A stretch of DNA of 64,000 bases from Mycobacterium fragae (GCF_002102185.1 NZ_LQOW01000024.1:1-64000), one strand, 5' to 3'; counted from the first letter of the stretch, positions 19,827 to 32,130 are shown. Numbers and translations: made by a program. The notes: generated from the letters alone by a model not told the origin.

Positions 19827-20566
19827 GTCAGCATCCCGTCCGCCGCGGGCGCCCACCGCGCGATCCGGCTCAGGCAGCCGTCGACCATTTCTGCCAGGAT
19901 CCGCTCCCCTTCTGCCGCGGTCGCGGTCGTCGGGTCACCGAGTACGCCCGTCTCGCTGACCGCCGCGACACCCCCGCGCCGCATCGACGGAAGCAGCTCG
20001 GACAATGGCGCACCGTTACCCGCCCGCCGCAGGTCGGCTCGCACGTCGGCCGGTGAAATGTGCAGCAAGACCGAGGTTTCGGTGTGGCCGGCGTGGCCGT
20101 CGGCTCCGCTGGCCAGGCAACTGCACCAGCCGACGTCACGGCCTTCTGAGCGCAGCAGGCCCACTGCGCGGTTCAGGGCGGTGACGTTGCCGCCGTGGCC
20201 GTTGACGAACAGCAGCCGTTGTGCCCAGCAGGTGGCCGACCTGCCGTACTCCACCAGCAGCGTGGTCAGCGCGTCGGTGCCGATGGAGATTGTTCCGGGG
20301 AAGCTCTGGTGCTCGCCGCTGTCGCCATAGCCGATGGCCGGTGCCACCAGCCAGCTCGGCGCAGGCGTACCCGCGAGGCGGGCAGCGACCCCGCGGGCGA
20401 CGGCAGCCGCGATGCGGGTGTCGGTGTCCAGCGGCAGGTGGGGGCCGTGCTGTTCTGTGGAGCCCAGCGGGATCATCACGGCCAACGACATGCTCAGCAG
20501 CTGGCTCGACGTCGAGCCCCCGAGGTCTCCAGGGACGGGCACTTGCCGATGGTAAGACGAATTCAC
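19823..20566 (-). CDS. mftE: Mycofactocin precursor peptidase MftE
   Basis: A 247-residue creatininase-family metallopeptidase that cuts the modified MftA C-terminus to release the Val-Tyr-derived core (AHDP). Metal ligands sit in [16 protein letters not shown] (E38, H40, D49), followed by GYGDSGEH and VNGHGGN. The GTG at 20566 was chosen because [15 protein letters not shown] matches the family N-terminus; the open frame extends another 105 codons upstream without similarity. Unlike its tightly packed neighbours it is separated from mftD by 131 bases. Confidence 0.93.
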   Translation of the reverse strand: MNSSYHRQVPVPGDLGGSTSSQLLSMSLAVMIPLGSTEQHGPHLPLDTDTRIAAAVARGVAARLAGTPAPSWLVAPAIGYGDSGEHQSFPGTISIGTDALTTLLVEYGRSATCWAQRLLFVNGHGGNVTALNRAVGLLRSEGRDVGWCSCLASGADGHAGHTETSVLLHISPADVRADLRRAGNGAPLSELLPSMRRGGVAAVSETGVLGDPTTATAAEGERILAEMVDGCLSRIARWAPAADGMLT

Positions 20567-20697
20567 CTGGCGTGCATCGGTTGTTGGCTCTCTCGACAAA
20601 ATTTTTTTCCGCTCCTGGCCGCCCCGGACCGCCGGTCGCCGCGCCACGTCCGCCACGTGAGTATCAGGCGGCTCGCTGGTCTCGGCGCGCGGCGGGC

Positions 20698-21891
20698 TCA
20701 GGTGTCGCCCGCACCGCGCACACCCAGCGCCCGAGCAAACCCGGGCGGGACCACAATGTCGTCCGGAGTGAGGTCGTGCACGGAGGCCCGCCCCAGCCCC
20801 ATCAGGGCGCAGTCGATGCCCGCGCGGAGGATGTCGAGCACGTTCTCGACACCCGGCTGCCCGGCGGCCGCGAGGCCCCACAGATACGCGCGGCCGATCA
20901 TTACCGCGCGCGCTCCCAACGCCAGCGCCTTGACGACGTCGCTGCCGCGCCGGATACCGCCGTCGAGCACCACTTCGATCTGGTCGCCGACGGCCTCGAC
21001 GACCGCGGGCAGTGCGCGAATCGTCGCCGGTGTCCCGTCCAGGTTGTTGCCGCCGTGGTTGGATACCGAGATCGCCGAAACACCAGCATCCACAGCCTTT
21101 TTCGCGTCATCGACACGCATGACGCCCTTGAGCATGAACGGACCGCCCCATAGCTCCCGCAACCACGCGATGTCATCCCAGCTCGGCGGCGGCGTCGCCA
21201 TCCATTCGCCGTAGGCGGCGAAGAACGGCGGGCCGGGTTCGCCGCGCTTGGCTTGGTTGGGCACCCGCAGGTCGGGTGGACGCAGTGTCTTGCCGAACTT
21301 CCACAACCACGCCGGGCGGGTGATCGCCTCCGGCGACATCCGCAGGATGGTCCGAAGGTTCATCTGTTCGGGGATTTTCGGGCTGCCCCAGTCCCGTCCG
21401 TGCGAGAACGTCCAGTCGGTGGTGACGATCAGCCCGACGGCGCCGGCCTGCCGCGCCCGCTCGACGCGCTCGGCGATCGCCTCGCGCCCGCCCAGCCAGT
21501 ACACCTGGAAGAATACTTTGGGGTTGGCGGCGACGACGTCCTCGATCGGCTTGCTGGCGAACGACGACAAACCCATCGCTGTTCCGCGGGCGGCCGCCGC
21601 GCGCGCGACTGCCACCTCACCGTCCGGATCGACCGCCTGCACGCCAGTCGGCGAGATGATGACGGGCAACGAAACATCTTGTCCCATAACGGTCGTCGAT
21701 AGATCGCGCTTTTCGATCGCGCCCACCACGTGAGGCGCGAAACCGAGCTCGCTGAACGCCTCGACATTGTCGGAAACGGTCAGCCCCTTTTCGCTGGCAG
21801 CGACCAACGCCGAGTAGACCGACTTCGGCAGTCGCCGCTTTGCCCGTTGCTGGGCGATGGCGACCGTCTCGAACCAGACGACACGGGCCAC
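20698..21891 (-). CDS. mftD: Mycofactocin FMN oxidase MftD (LldD-like)
   Basis: A 397-residue FMN-dependent alpha-hydroxyacid oxidase family protein, long annotated as L-lactate dehydrogenase LldD1. In mycofactocin biosynthesis it oxidatively deaminates the AHDP intermediate to pre-mycofactocin, giving the redox-active dicarbonyl. ISPTGVQAVDPDGE, VSNHGGNNLDGTPAT (catalytic His and Arg region) and VLDGGIRRGSDVVKALALGA are typical FMN-barrel motifs. It starts two bases after the mftC stop. A 131-bp gap follows before mftE. Confidence 0.95.
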   Translation of the reverse strand: MARVVWFETVAIAQQRAKRRLPKSVYSALVAASEKGLTVSDNVEAFSELGFAPHVVGAIEKRDLSTTVMGQDVSLPVIISPTGVQAVDPDGEVAVARAAAARGTAMGLSSFASKPIEDVVAANPKVFFQVYWLGGREAIAERVERARQAGAVGLIVTTDWTFSHGRDWGSPKIPEQMNLRTILRMSPEAITRPAWLWKFGKTLRPPDLRVPNQAKRGEPGPPFFAAYGEWMATPPPSWDDIAWLRELWGGPFMLKGVMRVDDAKKAVDAGVSAISVSNHGGNNLDGTPATIRALPAVVEAVGDQIEVVLDGGIRRGSDVVKALALGARAVMIGRAYLWGLAAAGQPGVENVLDILRAGIDCALMGLGRASVHDLTPDDIVVPPGFARALGVRGAGDT

Positions 21892-21893
21892 GG

Positions 21894-23069
21894 CTAGACC
21901 GGGCTTTCATTGCAGAGACGTTGCGGTGGGCGCGTGGACAGGGTCAGCGGAACCGGACCGCCGGCGCGCCGTCCGTGGGAGTGGTCGCCCCCGGGACGGG
22001 GTTTGAGGCGTTCGCGTGCCAAAGCCGGAACACCGTGGCCTTCAACGCATTCCGGGTCAGGCCCGTCGAGCGGCAGGCCGGTGAAGAACTTGGCCGCCAT
22101 GCATCCGCCCCGGCAGCTGTCGTAGTGTCCGCAGCTGCCGCAGGCGCCTGCCGACTGCGGTTCGCGCAGCTCCCGAAACAGCGGAGCATTCTTCCAGACT
22201 TGGTCAAAACCGCCGTCGGACAGGACGTTTCCAGCCAGGAAGCGGTCGTGGATGGCGAATGGACAGGCGTACACGTCGCCGACCGGGTCGATCAGGCATA
22301 CCACCCGGCCCGCCCCACACATGTTCAGGCCTGCCAGCGCGCCCGGTTCGCCGAGTCCCGACAGGTGAAAGAACGAATCACCGGTCAGCACCCGATCACC
22401 CTTGGCGACCAGCCAGTCGTACAGCTGTACCTGCTGCTCGGCCGTGGGATGCAGCTCGTCCCAGACGTCAGCGCCTCGTCCGGACGGTCGCAACCGGGTG
22501 ATTCGTAACGTTGCCCCGTAACGGCGTGCCAGCGCGGCGAATTCGTCGAGCTGGTCCACGTTGTGGCGGGTGACGACCACGGAGATCTTGGCGTCGGTGA
22601 ATCCGGCGGCGGCCAAATTTTCCAGGGCACGCGCCGCCATCGCGTATGACCCTTGGCCACGGACGGCGTCGTTGACCTCAGCGGTCGCTCCGTCGAGCGA
22701 GATCTGCACGTCGACGTAGTCACTGGCGGCCAACCGGGCGGCTATCTCGGGGGTGATCCGCACCCCGTTGGTCGAGAACTTGACGCCGACATGGTGGGCG
22801 GTGGCGTAGTCCACCAGCTCCCAAAAGTCCGGGCGCACAGTCGGTTCCCCGCCGCCGATGTTGACATAGAACACCTGCATGCGCTCCAGCTCGTCGATGA
22901 TGTCCTTGCAGGACTGCGTCGACAGTTCGCGTGGGTCGCGCTTACCCGACGATGACAGGCAATGCACACATGCCAGGTTGCATGCGTAGGTCAGCTCCCA
23001 GGTCAGGCAGATGGGCGCGTCCAGGCCCCGTTCGAACTGCTCGACCAGCCGCGGCAGCACCGATGTCAT
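21894..23069 (-). CDS. mftC: Mycofactocin radical SAM maturase MftC
   Basis: A 391-residue radical SAM/SPASM enzyme. It decarboxylates the C-terminal Tyr of MftA and then joins it to the penultimate Val, forming a lactam. The radical SAM cluster motif is CNLACVHC (C30, C34, C37), followed by NIGGGEPTVRPDF. The SPASM region has CGAGRVVC, YACPF and CGSCGHYDSCRGGC, which bind two auxiliary clusters. The start ATG at 23069 overlaps the mftB stop (ATGA) and gives the same length as I recall for M. tuberculosis MftC; the open frame extends much further upstream as a non-coding shadow. Confidence 0.97.
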   Translation of the reverse strand: MTSVLPRLVEQFERGLDAPICLTWELTYACNLACVHCLSSSGKRDPRELSTQSCKDIIDELERMQVFYVNIGGGEPTVRPDFWELVDYATAHHVGVKFSTNGVRITPEIAARLAASDYVDVQISLDGATAEVNDAVRGQGSYAMAARALENLAAAGFTDAKISVVVTRHNVDQLDEFAALARRYGATLRITRLRPSGRGADVWDELHPTAEQQVQLYDWLVAKGDRVLTGDSFFHLSGLGEPGALAGLNMCGAGRVVCLIDPVGDVYACPFAIHDRFLAGNVLSDGGFDQVWKNAPLFRELREPQSAGACGSCGHYDSCRGGCMAAKFFTGLPLDGPDPECVEGHGVPALARERLKPRPGGDHSHGRRAGGPVPLTLSTRPPQRLCNESPV

Positions 23070-23353
23070 TGATTCTCCTTGGGCACCAGCATGTTGGAGC
23101 CGGCCAGCACGCCCAGCGCGTGCAAGTACGGGCGTTGCTCGGCGTCGTCGACTCCGGCGGCGCGACAGGCGGTCCGAACATCGGGGTAGTCGTCCAGCGA
23201 TTGCACCAACGCAAGAATGGTGCGGTTCTTCAGGAACGACAGCTTGCGGGTCCCGAAGTGATACAGCAGCGCGCCGAATGGCTCCGGCCGCACCGCCACT
23301 TGCGGATGTAGTCGCCAGCCCAAGTCGGCGTCGAAACCGCTCGGCGCGGCCAC
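23066..23353 (-). CDS. mftB: Mycofactocin precursor chaperone MftB
   Basis: A 95-residue RRE (PqqD-like) protein that binds the MftA leader and delivers it to MftC. WRLHPQVAVRPEPFGALLYH and FGTRKLSFLKNRT are the conserved beta-strand and loop. The GTG at 23353, two bases after the mftA stop, was preferred because similarity begins right after it. The longer frame from 23482 would cover all of mftA in another frame. Its stop overlaps the mftC start. Confidence 0.94.
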   Translation of the reverse strand: MAAPSGFDADLGWRLHPQVAVRPEPFGALLYHFGTRKLSFLKNRTILALVQSLDDYPDVRTACRAAGVDDAEQRPYLHALGVLAGSNMLVPKENQ

Positions 23354-23355
23354 GC

Positions 23356-23451
23356 TCAGTAGACCCCGCACATCCCGTCGATGGACACCTCTTCCACCAG
23401 GGTCTCGGTGACCAGTTCGGTCTCGGTGTCGCTCTGCTGGTTCGGCTCCAT
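23356..23451 (-). CDS. mftA: Mycofactocin precursor peptide MftA
   Basis: A 31-codon gene for the ribosomally made precursor. The translation begins [18 protein letters not shown], has an acidic middle and ends IDGMCGVY. The IDGxCGVY C-terminus is the invariant mark of MftA: the last two residues, Val30 and Tyr31, become the redox core after modification by MftC, cleavage by MftE and oxidation by MftD. The acidic part is the leader recognised by MftB. It is the first gene of the mft operon and divergent from mftR. Confidence 0.97.
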   Translation of the reverse strand: MEPNQQSDTETELVTETLVEEVSIDGMCGVY

Positions 23452-23473
23452 GACGTTGCCTCTCGTAATCGGG

Positions 23474-23494
23474 GCTCGACAAGTCGCGTCGAGC
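23474..23494. promoter_or_regulatory. Candidate MftR operator
   Basis: A dyad with 7-bp perfect arms, GCTCGAC and GTCGAGC, and a 7-bp spacer. It lies in the 101-bp region between mftA and mftR, 23 bases upstream of the mftA start. MftR homologues are reported to bind this intergenic region and release DNA on binding long-chain acyl-CoA. That this dyad is the site is inference. Confidence 0.5.
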
Positions 23495-23552
23495 TGGTCA
23501 GAATCTTCGACAGAATATGGCATCGAGTGCCGTAATGGAAGAGCGGGGTCGC

Positions 23553-24149
23553 ATGCAGCCTGAATCGCGGGTGGGCCGGCGCCGTTCGACGACGCCGCAC
23601 CACATCACCGACGTCGCGCTGGGGTTGTTTGCCGACCGCGGTTTCGCAGAGGTGAGCGTGGACGACGTCGCACAAGCCGCCGGCATCGCCCGCCGCACGC
23701 TGTTTCGCTACTACGCCTCCAAAAACGCGATCCCGTGGGGCGACTTCGACGCTCATCTGCAGCACCTGCGTGCGGTGCTCGACGATGTCGACCCCGGCGT
23801 GCCGCTCGGTGAGGCCTTGCGCGCGGCACTGTTGGCGTTCAACACCTTTGACGACTCCGAGACGGTGCGGCACCGGCAGCGGATGCGGGTGATCCTGCAA
23901 ACCGCTGAACTGCAGGCGTATTCGATGACCATGTATGCCGGTTGGCGGGAGGTCATCGCAGAGTTCGTGGGACGCCGAATCGGCCTCGGGACCTATGACC
24001 TGTTGCCACAGACGGTCGCATGGATGATGCTCGGCGCCGCATTGAGCGCCTACGCGCATTGGCTGAACGACGAATCGGTGCCGCTGCCGCAGGCGCTCGG
24101 GGACGCCTTCGACGTCGTCCGGGCCGGACTCGACGAGCTCGACAGATGA
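23553..24149 (+). CDS. mftR: Mycofactocin system regulator MftR (TetR family)
   Basis: A 198-residue TetR-type regulator. The helix-turn-helix spans about residues 10-55, with [20 protein letters not shown]. The rest is the ligand domain; in M. smegmatis the ligand is long-chain acyl-CoA such as oleoyl-CoA. ATG at 23553 was chosen because family similarity ([15 protein letters not shown]) starts six residues later and the length equals that of the M. tuberculosis protein as I recall it; ATGs at 23517 and 23535 are less likely. It is divergent from mftA, and its stop overlaps the DUF2332 start (ATGA). Confidence 0.93.
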   Translation: MQPESRVGRRRSTTPHHITDVALGLFADRGFAEVSVDDVAQAAGIARRTLFRYYASKNAIPWGDFDAHLQHLRAVLDDVDPGVPLGEALRAALLAFNTFDDSETVRHRQRMRVILQTAELQAYSMTMYAGWREVIAEFVGRRIGLGTYDLLPQTVAWMMLGAALSAYAHWLNDESVPLPQALGDAFDVVRAGLDELDR

Positions 24150-25195
24150 CTCCCGAGAGCCGCCTGACGCGGTCCCTCCGACTGCAGGGGCGGGCGTGCG
24201 CGGACCTCGGTTCGCCGATGTACGGCGACCTGCTGGATCGAGTGGGCGCCGACGTGGAGGCCCGCGGGATCTTCTCCGAGATTCTGTCCGGGCACGAAAA
24301 TGATCCGGTCCGCCAAGCGTTGCCGCTGCGTCTGCTCGGAGGCCTACACCGGCTGGTGCTCGACGCCCGGGCACCGGCGTTGCGCCGCTGGTATCCGAGT
24401 ACCGGCGGGCAGTGGGACGCCGAAGCGGCGTGGCCCGAAGTCAAGTTGGCCGCCTCCGACCATGCCGAGGCACTGCGCGCCGCCCTCGATCACCCGCCGC
24501 AGACCAACGAGGTGGGCCGTTCCGCCGCTCTGATCGGCGCCCTGCTGATACTGGCTCGCCGATTCGGTTTGCCGATAAGGCTTTTCGAGATCGGATGCAG
24601 CGCCGGGCTGAACCTGCGCGCCGACCACTACTGCTACCGCTATCCTGACGAGCACTGGGGCCCGGCCGACTCACCGGTGACCATCGACGACGCGTGGCGT
24701 GGCCGACTGCCTGCACCCGCTGCCCTGCACATCGAGGAACGGCATGGTTTCGACATCGCCCCGCTCGACGCCACCACCCACGACGGCGAACTCACGCTGC
24801 TCAGCTACGTCTGGCCGGACATGACCGCGCGGCTGGATCGGTTGCGTGGCGCGATCGAGATCGCCCGGGGCGTTCCGGCACCGTTGCACCGCCGCAACGC
24901 TGCCGACGCCGTCGCCAGTCTCGACGTCGCCGAGGGCGCGACGACCGTGCTGTGGCACTCCATCACGTGGCAGTACCTCTCCGCCGACGAGCAGGCCGGC
25001 GTCCAGACCGGGATCGACGCGCTGGCAGCCCAAGCCCGATTTGCCGCACCGTTCGTGCATCTGGCGCTCGAGCCGCAGCGGCGAGCACCCGACTCGCCGA
25101 TCGAGTTCGTCGTCCGGGCCCGCATCTGGCCGGACGGTGACGACACGCTGCTGGCCGAGTGTTCGCCGCACGGCCCACCTGTGATCTGGTATTAG
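24146..25195 (+). CDS. DUF2332 family protein
   Basis: A 349-residue protein matching M. tuberculosis Rv0690c in length and position. [21 protein letters not shown] is a glycine-rich loop at the same place as motif I of Rossmann-type methyltransferases, but the family's function is unknown. [16 protein letters not shown] and HLALEPQ are family-conserved. The start ATG at 24146 overlaps the mftR stop, so the two genes form an operon. This conserved coupling hints at a role linked to the mycofactocin regulator or its acyl-CoA ligand; that is inference. Confidence 0.88.
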   Translation: MTPESRLTRSLRLQGRACADLGSPMYGDLLDRVGADVEARGIFSEILSGHENDPVRQALPLRLLGGLHRLVLDARAPALRRWYPSTGGQWDAEAAWPEVKLAASDHAEALRAALDHPPQTNEVGRSAALIGALLILARRFGLPIRLFEIGCSAGLNLRADHYCYRYPDEHWGPADSPVTIDDAWRGRLPAPAALHIEERHGFDIAPLDATTHDGELTLLSYVWPDMTARLDRLRGAIEIARGVPAPLHRRNAADAVASLDVAEGATTVLWHSITWQYLSADEQAGVQTGIDALAAQARFAAPFVHLALEPQRRAPDSPIEFVVRARIWPDGDDTLLAECSPHGPPVIWY

Positions 25196-25278
25196 GGTGT
25201 TCCTCCCCGCACGAACGTCGAGTTATTGTGGAAAATAATGGGTTTCAAGCACAGGAAGTCGACGCTCGACGGTGTGGG

Positions 25279-26472
25279 TTAGTCAAGCACGTCCGAGATC
25301 GGTGCTCCGGCAGCGATTTTGGCTCGGGTCTTCATCACCTTGCCGGGCATGCCGCCGCCGACCACACCGGCGACCACGCCGTCGCGTTCGTAGTATGCGA
25401 GGAACTTGCGACCGTCGTCCTCGACGAGGTGCACGATGTCGGTGGCAAGCGGCTCACCCAGGCATTGAATCTTGACGTCGTACTGGTCGCTCCAGAAATA
25501 CGGGACGACGACGTTCGACGGCGTTTCTCTCCCGAGCATCGCGGGCACCACCACCCGGGCCTGTTCGGCGACGTTGCTCCAATGTTCCACGCGCACTTGG
25601 TGTCCCGTCGGGTCGCGCCAGGACGCGACGTCGCCGAGCGCCCAAACGTTCGGCACGCTGGTGCGCCCGGCCGCGTCGCAGATCACGCCGTTGTCGACCT
25701 CGATGCCGCTGCCGTCGAGCCACTCGGTCGCGGGCCGCGAGCCGATGCCGACCACCACCAGGTCGGCCGACACCTCGGTGCCGTCGGTCAACACCACGGT
25801 GTCGACGTGCTTGTCGCCGCGGACCTCGGCCACCCCGAGCCCGGTGCGCACGTCGACGCCCTCGTCGCGGTGTAACCGGGCCACCAGTGCACCAATCTGC
25901 TCGCCGAGCACCGACGCCAGCGGCGCCGGCTGCGGCTCCACCAGCACGACATCCACGCCCAGCCCGCGCAGGCTGGCCGCCACCTCGCAGCCGATGAATC
26001 CGGCGCCGACCACCACGGCGCGCTGCGCGGCGGAGGCATGCCGGCGCAGCGCGAGGCTTTCGTCGAACGAACGCAATACCCGGATGCCGTCCAGATCGGG
26101 AAACGCCGGAATGCGCCGCGGCACCAGACCGGTCGCGATGACGAGCTCGTCGTAGCCGAGCACGCTCCCGTCGTCGAGGGTTACGGTTTGCGCCGCGGTG
26201 TCCAGGCTGGTGGCCGCCGACCCCAGCCGCAGCGTGATGTCGTGCTCGTCGTAGAACTCACGCGGTTTGAGGGTCACGTCGTCGACCTCGCTGCGCAAGA
26301 CCTCCTTGGACAGCGGCGGCCGGTCGTACGGCAAGTGCACCTCATCGCTGACGATGGTCAGCGGGCCGTCATAGTCGGCCCGGCGCAGTTGCTCGGCGGT
26401 CCGGGCGGCTGCCAGCCCCCCGCCGACGATCAGAATTCCCTTTTCGGGGCCGCCGCTTGCGCTACTGGTCAC
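25279..26472 (-). CDS. Ferredoxin reductase-like FAD/NAD oxidoreductase
   Basis: A 397-residue pyridine nucleotide-disulfide oxidoreductase of the ferredoxin/rubredoxin reductase type, like Rv0688. The FAD site is GGGLAAARTAEQLR near residue 18. The NAD site is VVVGAGFIGCEVAASLRGLG at about 150. The second FAD motif is NVWALGDVA near residue 285. PYDRPPLSKE is also typical. It would pass electrons from NAD(P)H to a ferredoxin, for example for a P450 or the MftC clusters, though the partner is not evident. Convergent with the DUF2332 gene; 83 bases with nothing recognisable lie between. Confidence 0.9.
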   Translation of the reverse strand: MTSSASGGPEKGILIVGGGLAAARTAEQLRRADYDGPLTIVSDEVHLPYDRPPLSKEVLRSEVDDVTLKPREFYDEHDITLRLGSAATSLDTAAQTVTLDDGSVLGYDELVIATGLVPRRIPAFPDLDGIRVLRSFDESLALRRHASAAQRAVVVGAGFIGCEVAASLRGLGVDVVLVEPQPAPLASVLGEQIGALVARLHRDEGVDVRTGLGVAEVRGDKHVDTVVLTDGTEVSADLVVVGIGSRPATEWLDGSGIEVDNGVICDAAGRTSVPNVWALGDVASWRDPTGHQVRVEHWSNVAEQARVVVPAMLGRETPSNVVVPYFWSDQYDVKIQCLGEPLATDIVHLVEDDGRKFLAYYERDGVVAGVVGGGMPGKVMKTRAKIAAGAPISDVLD

Positions 26473-26509
26473 CTGGATTTCTTACACGATTGAGCCGCCG
26501 TATGGTTGT

Positions 26510-26959
26510 TCACCCGGCCCTCGAGCGGTCGATGAGGTTGGAGAGCACGACGATGCTCTCGGTGCGTTCGATGTCAGCGGCGGTGCGGATGCGCTCCAGA
26601 GCGTCCTCCAGATGGCTCATGTCGCGGGCCAGCACATGCAGGATGGCATCGGCCGTACCGGTTACCGTTGCGGCGCTGACCACTTCGGGAATGTCGGCCC
26701 AGGCTCGCCGCAGCTCGTCGGGCGAGATCCTGCCGTGGCAGTAGACCTGCGCGTAGGCCTCGGTGTTCCAGCCCACCGCATTGCGGTCGATGATGGTGGT
26801 GAACCCTCGGATCACACCGCTGTCCAGCATCCGGTCGACGCGGCGTTTGACCGCTGGGGCAGATAGCTTCACCCGCTCGCCGATCTCGGCGAAGGTTGCC
26901 CGGGCATGCTGCGCAAGCTCGGCCAGAATCTGCTCGTCGATAACGTCCAACCGGCTCAT
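26510..26959 (-). CDS. AsnC/Lrp-family regulator of arginine catabolism
   Basis: A 149-residue Lrp/AsnC protein: N-terminal winged helix-turn-helix (MSRLDVIDEQILAELAQHAR to VKRRVDRMLDSGVI), then a C-terminal RAM ligand domain with TGTADAILHVLARDM. ATG at 26959 was chosen because GGAGGG lies six bases upstream; an ATG 33 bases earlier lacks this. It is divergent from the dihydrolase-rocD pair, the same arrangement as Rv2324-Rv2323c-rocD in M. tuberculosis. It probably senses an amino acid such as arginine and activates those genes. Confidence 0.9.
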   Translation of the reverse strand: MSRLDVIDEQILAELAQHARATFAEIGERVKLSAPAVKRRVDRMLDSGVIRGFTTIIDRNAVGWNTEAYAQVYCHGRISPDELRRAWADIPEVVSAATVTGTADAILHVLARDMSHLEDALERIRTAADIERTESIVVLSNLIDRSRAG

Positions 26960-26970
26960 TGGCCCTCCTG

Positions 26971-27010
26971 ACACAACAGACTGCCGCGACACGCGAATTT
27001 ACACAATAGA
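26971..27010. promoter_or_regulatory. Direct repeats, candidate AsnC/Lrp site
   Basis: ACACAACAGA at 26971-26980 and ACACAATAGA at 27001-27010 match at nine of ten positions and start exactly 30 bp apart, near three helical turns. They lie in the 114-bp divergent promoter between the Lrp gene and the arginine dihydrolase-like gene. Lrp proteins often bind phased sites, so this is a plausible operator, unproven. Confidence 0.4.
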
Positions 27011-27073
27011 TCGCGCCTATGGACGCAAGAGGTGATCATGCCTTGCGTCACCGGCCTCCCATATCGTCGAATT

Positions 27074-27930
27074 ATGACGATCTTCGCCGACTCGATAGTG
27101 GCCGCGGCACGCGATGTCCTCGACGCGCCCAGCCGCACGGCGCGGATACGGCACTACGTCATGACACCGCCGAGGTTTTTCGCCGTCGACTATGCAATCA
27201 ACCCGTGGATGGACCCCGCCACGCCCGTGGACCGCGGTATCGCGGTGGCGCAGTGGGAGAACCTGCGCGACACCTACCGCCGGCTGGGTCACGTTGTCGA
27301 GCTGGTCGATCCGGCTCCCGGCCTGCCCGACATGGTCTACGCGGCCAACGGCGGGCTGATCGTCAACGGCACAGCGGTTGTCGCTCGGTTCAAATATCCG
27401 CAGCGCCAACGGGAGTCGATCGCCTACGCGCACTGGATGAGACGGCGGGGCTATACACCGGTGTCCACGCGCCACGTCAACGAAGGCCAAGGCGACCTGC
27501 TGCCGGTCGGCGAAATGATCTTGGCCGGAACGGGTTTCCGTACCGACGTGCGGGCGCACGCCGAGATCGCCGAGATCGTCGGCCTCCCGGTTGTCGGATT
27601 GCAGCTGGTGAATCCGCGCTTCTACCACCTCGACACCGCGCTGGCGGTGCTCGACGACACTACCGTCGCGTATTTCCCGCCGGCCTTTAGCGCACATTCC
27701 CGCGCGCAACTGAAGGCCCTGTTCCCAGACGCGATCGTGGTCGGCGCCGCCGACGCCCAGGCCTTCGGACTCAACGCCGTCTCGGACGGCCGCCACGTGG
27801 TCTACCCGGCCGGGGCGGTCGGCTTCGCCGAGCAGTTGGCCCAGGCCGGCTTCGAGCCGATCGGCGTGCAGATGTCCGAGCTGCTCAAGGGCGGCGGATC
27901 AGCCAAATGCTGCACGCTGGAGGTGTATTC

Positions 27931-27934
<4 letters not shown>
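27074..27934 (+). CDS. Amidinotransferase-family arginine dihydrolase / DDAH-like enzyme
   Basis: A 286-residue protein of the arginine deiminase/dimethylargininase fold, homologous to Rv2323c. TPPRFFAVDYAINPWM near residue 31 resembles the motif found in arginine dihydrolases (ArgZ/AgrE), which turn arginine into ornithine, CO2 and two ammonia. The catalytic His lies in NPRFYHLDT, and the nucleophilic Cys in GGGSAKCCTLEV at the C-terminus (C279 or C280). Direct coupling to rocD (GTGA overlap) fits an ornithine-forming reaction. ATG at 27074 is preferred over an earlier one at 27032. Citrulline or dimethylarginine chemistry cannot be excluded. Confidence 0.8.
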
Positions 27935-30049
<2,115 letters not shown>

Positions 30050-30859
30050 TCAGATGTCGGCGATGATCTGGGCCCGCTTGCTGGCGTATTCCTCGTCGGT
30101 CAGCGCGCCGGAATGGCGCAGCGCCTCGAGCTCCTGCAGCCGTTCGCCGACGGACGGCTTTTCCGGTGCTGCGCCGCCAACCGCGGGGGCCGTGGCCGGC
30201 TGGGCAGCCGCTCGGCGAACCACGGCCTGGATCTGCTGACGCAGCGCCGGGTTGGAGCGGATGTCGACCATCTGGTTCAGCGGAATGTTGTTGGCCTTCA
30301 GGATCTGCAGTATCTCCATCAGCGGGCCGGCCTGCCCGCTCAGGTCATAAGTCTGGTTGTCCTCTGCGAGGGTGAACTGCGCGGGCACCAGGCCGTTGAC
30401 CAAGGCGCTTCGCTCCCAATCGATCCGGTACTCCTGGGTGGCCGGATCGACGAGGACCACCAGCTTGCGCGCGGTGATGTTGCCCAGCCTGCTGACGCTG
30501 GCGATCACCCGGTCTTCGCTGTCGAATGGCGTGAAGCCGGATCCGGAGATATGCAACTGCAGTTTGACCAACGGCTGTTCGTTGATGCGTGTCCCGGTCT
30601 CCTTGATTCCCATGATCTGCGCGAGCGCCAGCACTCCGCTCTGCTCCAGCGCGGCGTTCTTGGCGGCCGATGTCGCCCCGAAGTTGGCGAGGGCCAGAGC
30701 AATCAGCACGTCGACGGCGGTGATCAGCAAACCGACGTAGAACATCCACTTGATCAAGCTGTATTGGCCCAGCGCGAAGTACGTGATCAAGAAGATCGGG
30801 CCCACCAGGCCCCCGCACAGCAGGACCAACAGTTGCGATTTGAGATAGCGCCAGAACAT
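30050..30859 (-). CDS. Membrane protein with C-terminal SHOCT domain
   Basis: A 269-residue protein corresponding in position to Rv0686. Two hydrophobic helices lie near the N-terminus (LLVLLCGGLVGPIFLITYFA and a second at about residues 37-60). A cytoplasmic middle domain of unknown function follows, then a SHOCT motif at the end (VGERLQELEALRHSGALTDEEY). SHOCT domains are thought to mediate oligomerisation. ATG at 30859 was chosen; another in-frame ATG at 30880 lies only a few bases after the tuf terminator. Confidence 0.75.
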   Translation of the reverse strand: MFWRYLKSQLLVLLCGGLVGPIFLITYFALGQYSLIKWMFYVGLLITAVDVLIALALANFGATSAAKNAALEQSGVLALAQIMGIKETGTRINEQPLVKLQLHISGSGFTPFDSEDRVIASVSRLGNITARKLVVLVDPATQEYRIDWERSALVNGLVPAQFTLAEDNQTYDLSGQAGPLMEILQILKANNIPLNQMVDIRSNPALRQQIQAVVRRAAAQPATAPAVGGAAPEKPSVGERLQELEALRHSGALTDEEYASKRAQIIADI

Positions 30860-30882
30860 TGCGTGAGAGTAGCGCTTCATGC

Positions 30883-30913
30883 AAAACGGCGCCCACCCTT
30901 TCGGATGAGCGCC
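30883..30913 (-). terminator. Intrinsic terminator of tuf
   Basis: On the minus strand a GGCGC...GCGCC stem, extended inward by CATCC/GGGTG pairing, surrounds a GAAA tetraloop and is followed by TTTT. It lies 27 bases after the tuf stop codon and separates the str operon from the SHOCT membrane-protein gene. Confidence 0.85.
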
Positions 30914-30939
30914 GCTTGCCGTCGCGGTCGCGCAGGAAA

Positions 30940-32130
<1,191 letters not shown>

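Noticed and set aside
20567..20881. N-terminal extension of mftE to an ATG at 20881
   Set aside because: It would overlap mftD by about 180 bases and has no similarity; the MftE N-terminus begins at GTG 20566.
23070..24374. A 435-codon N-terminal extension of mftC
   Set aside because: The frame runs across mftB, mftA and antisense to mftR. Family length and the ATGA overlap with mftB fix the start at 23069.
25196..25278. Terminator between the DUF2332 and ferredoxin reductase genes
   Set aside because: TTATT...AATAA is only five AT pairs with no GC stem, so no intrinsic terminator is supported.
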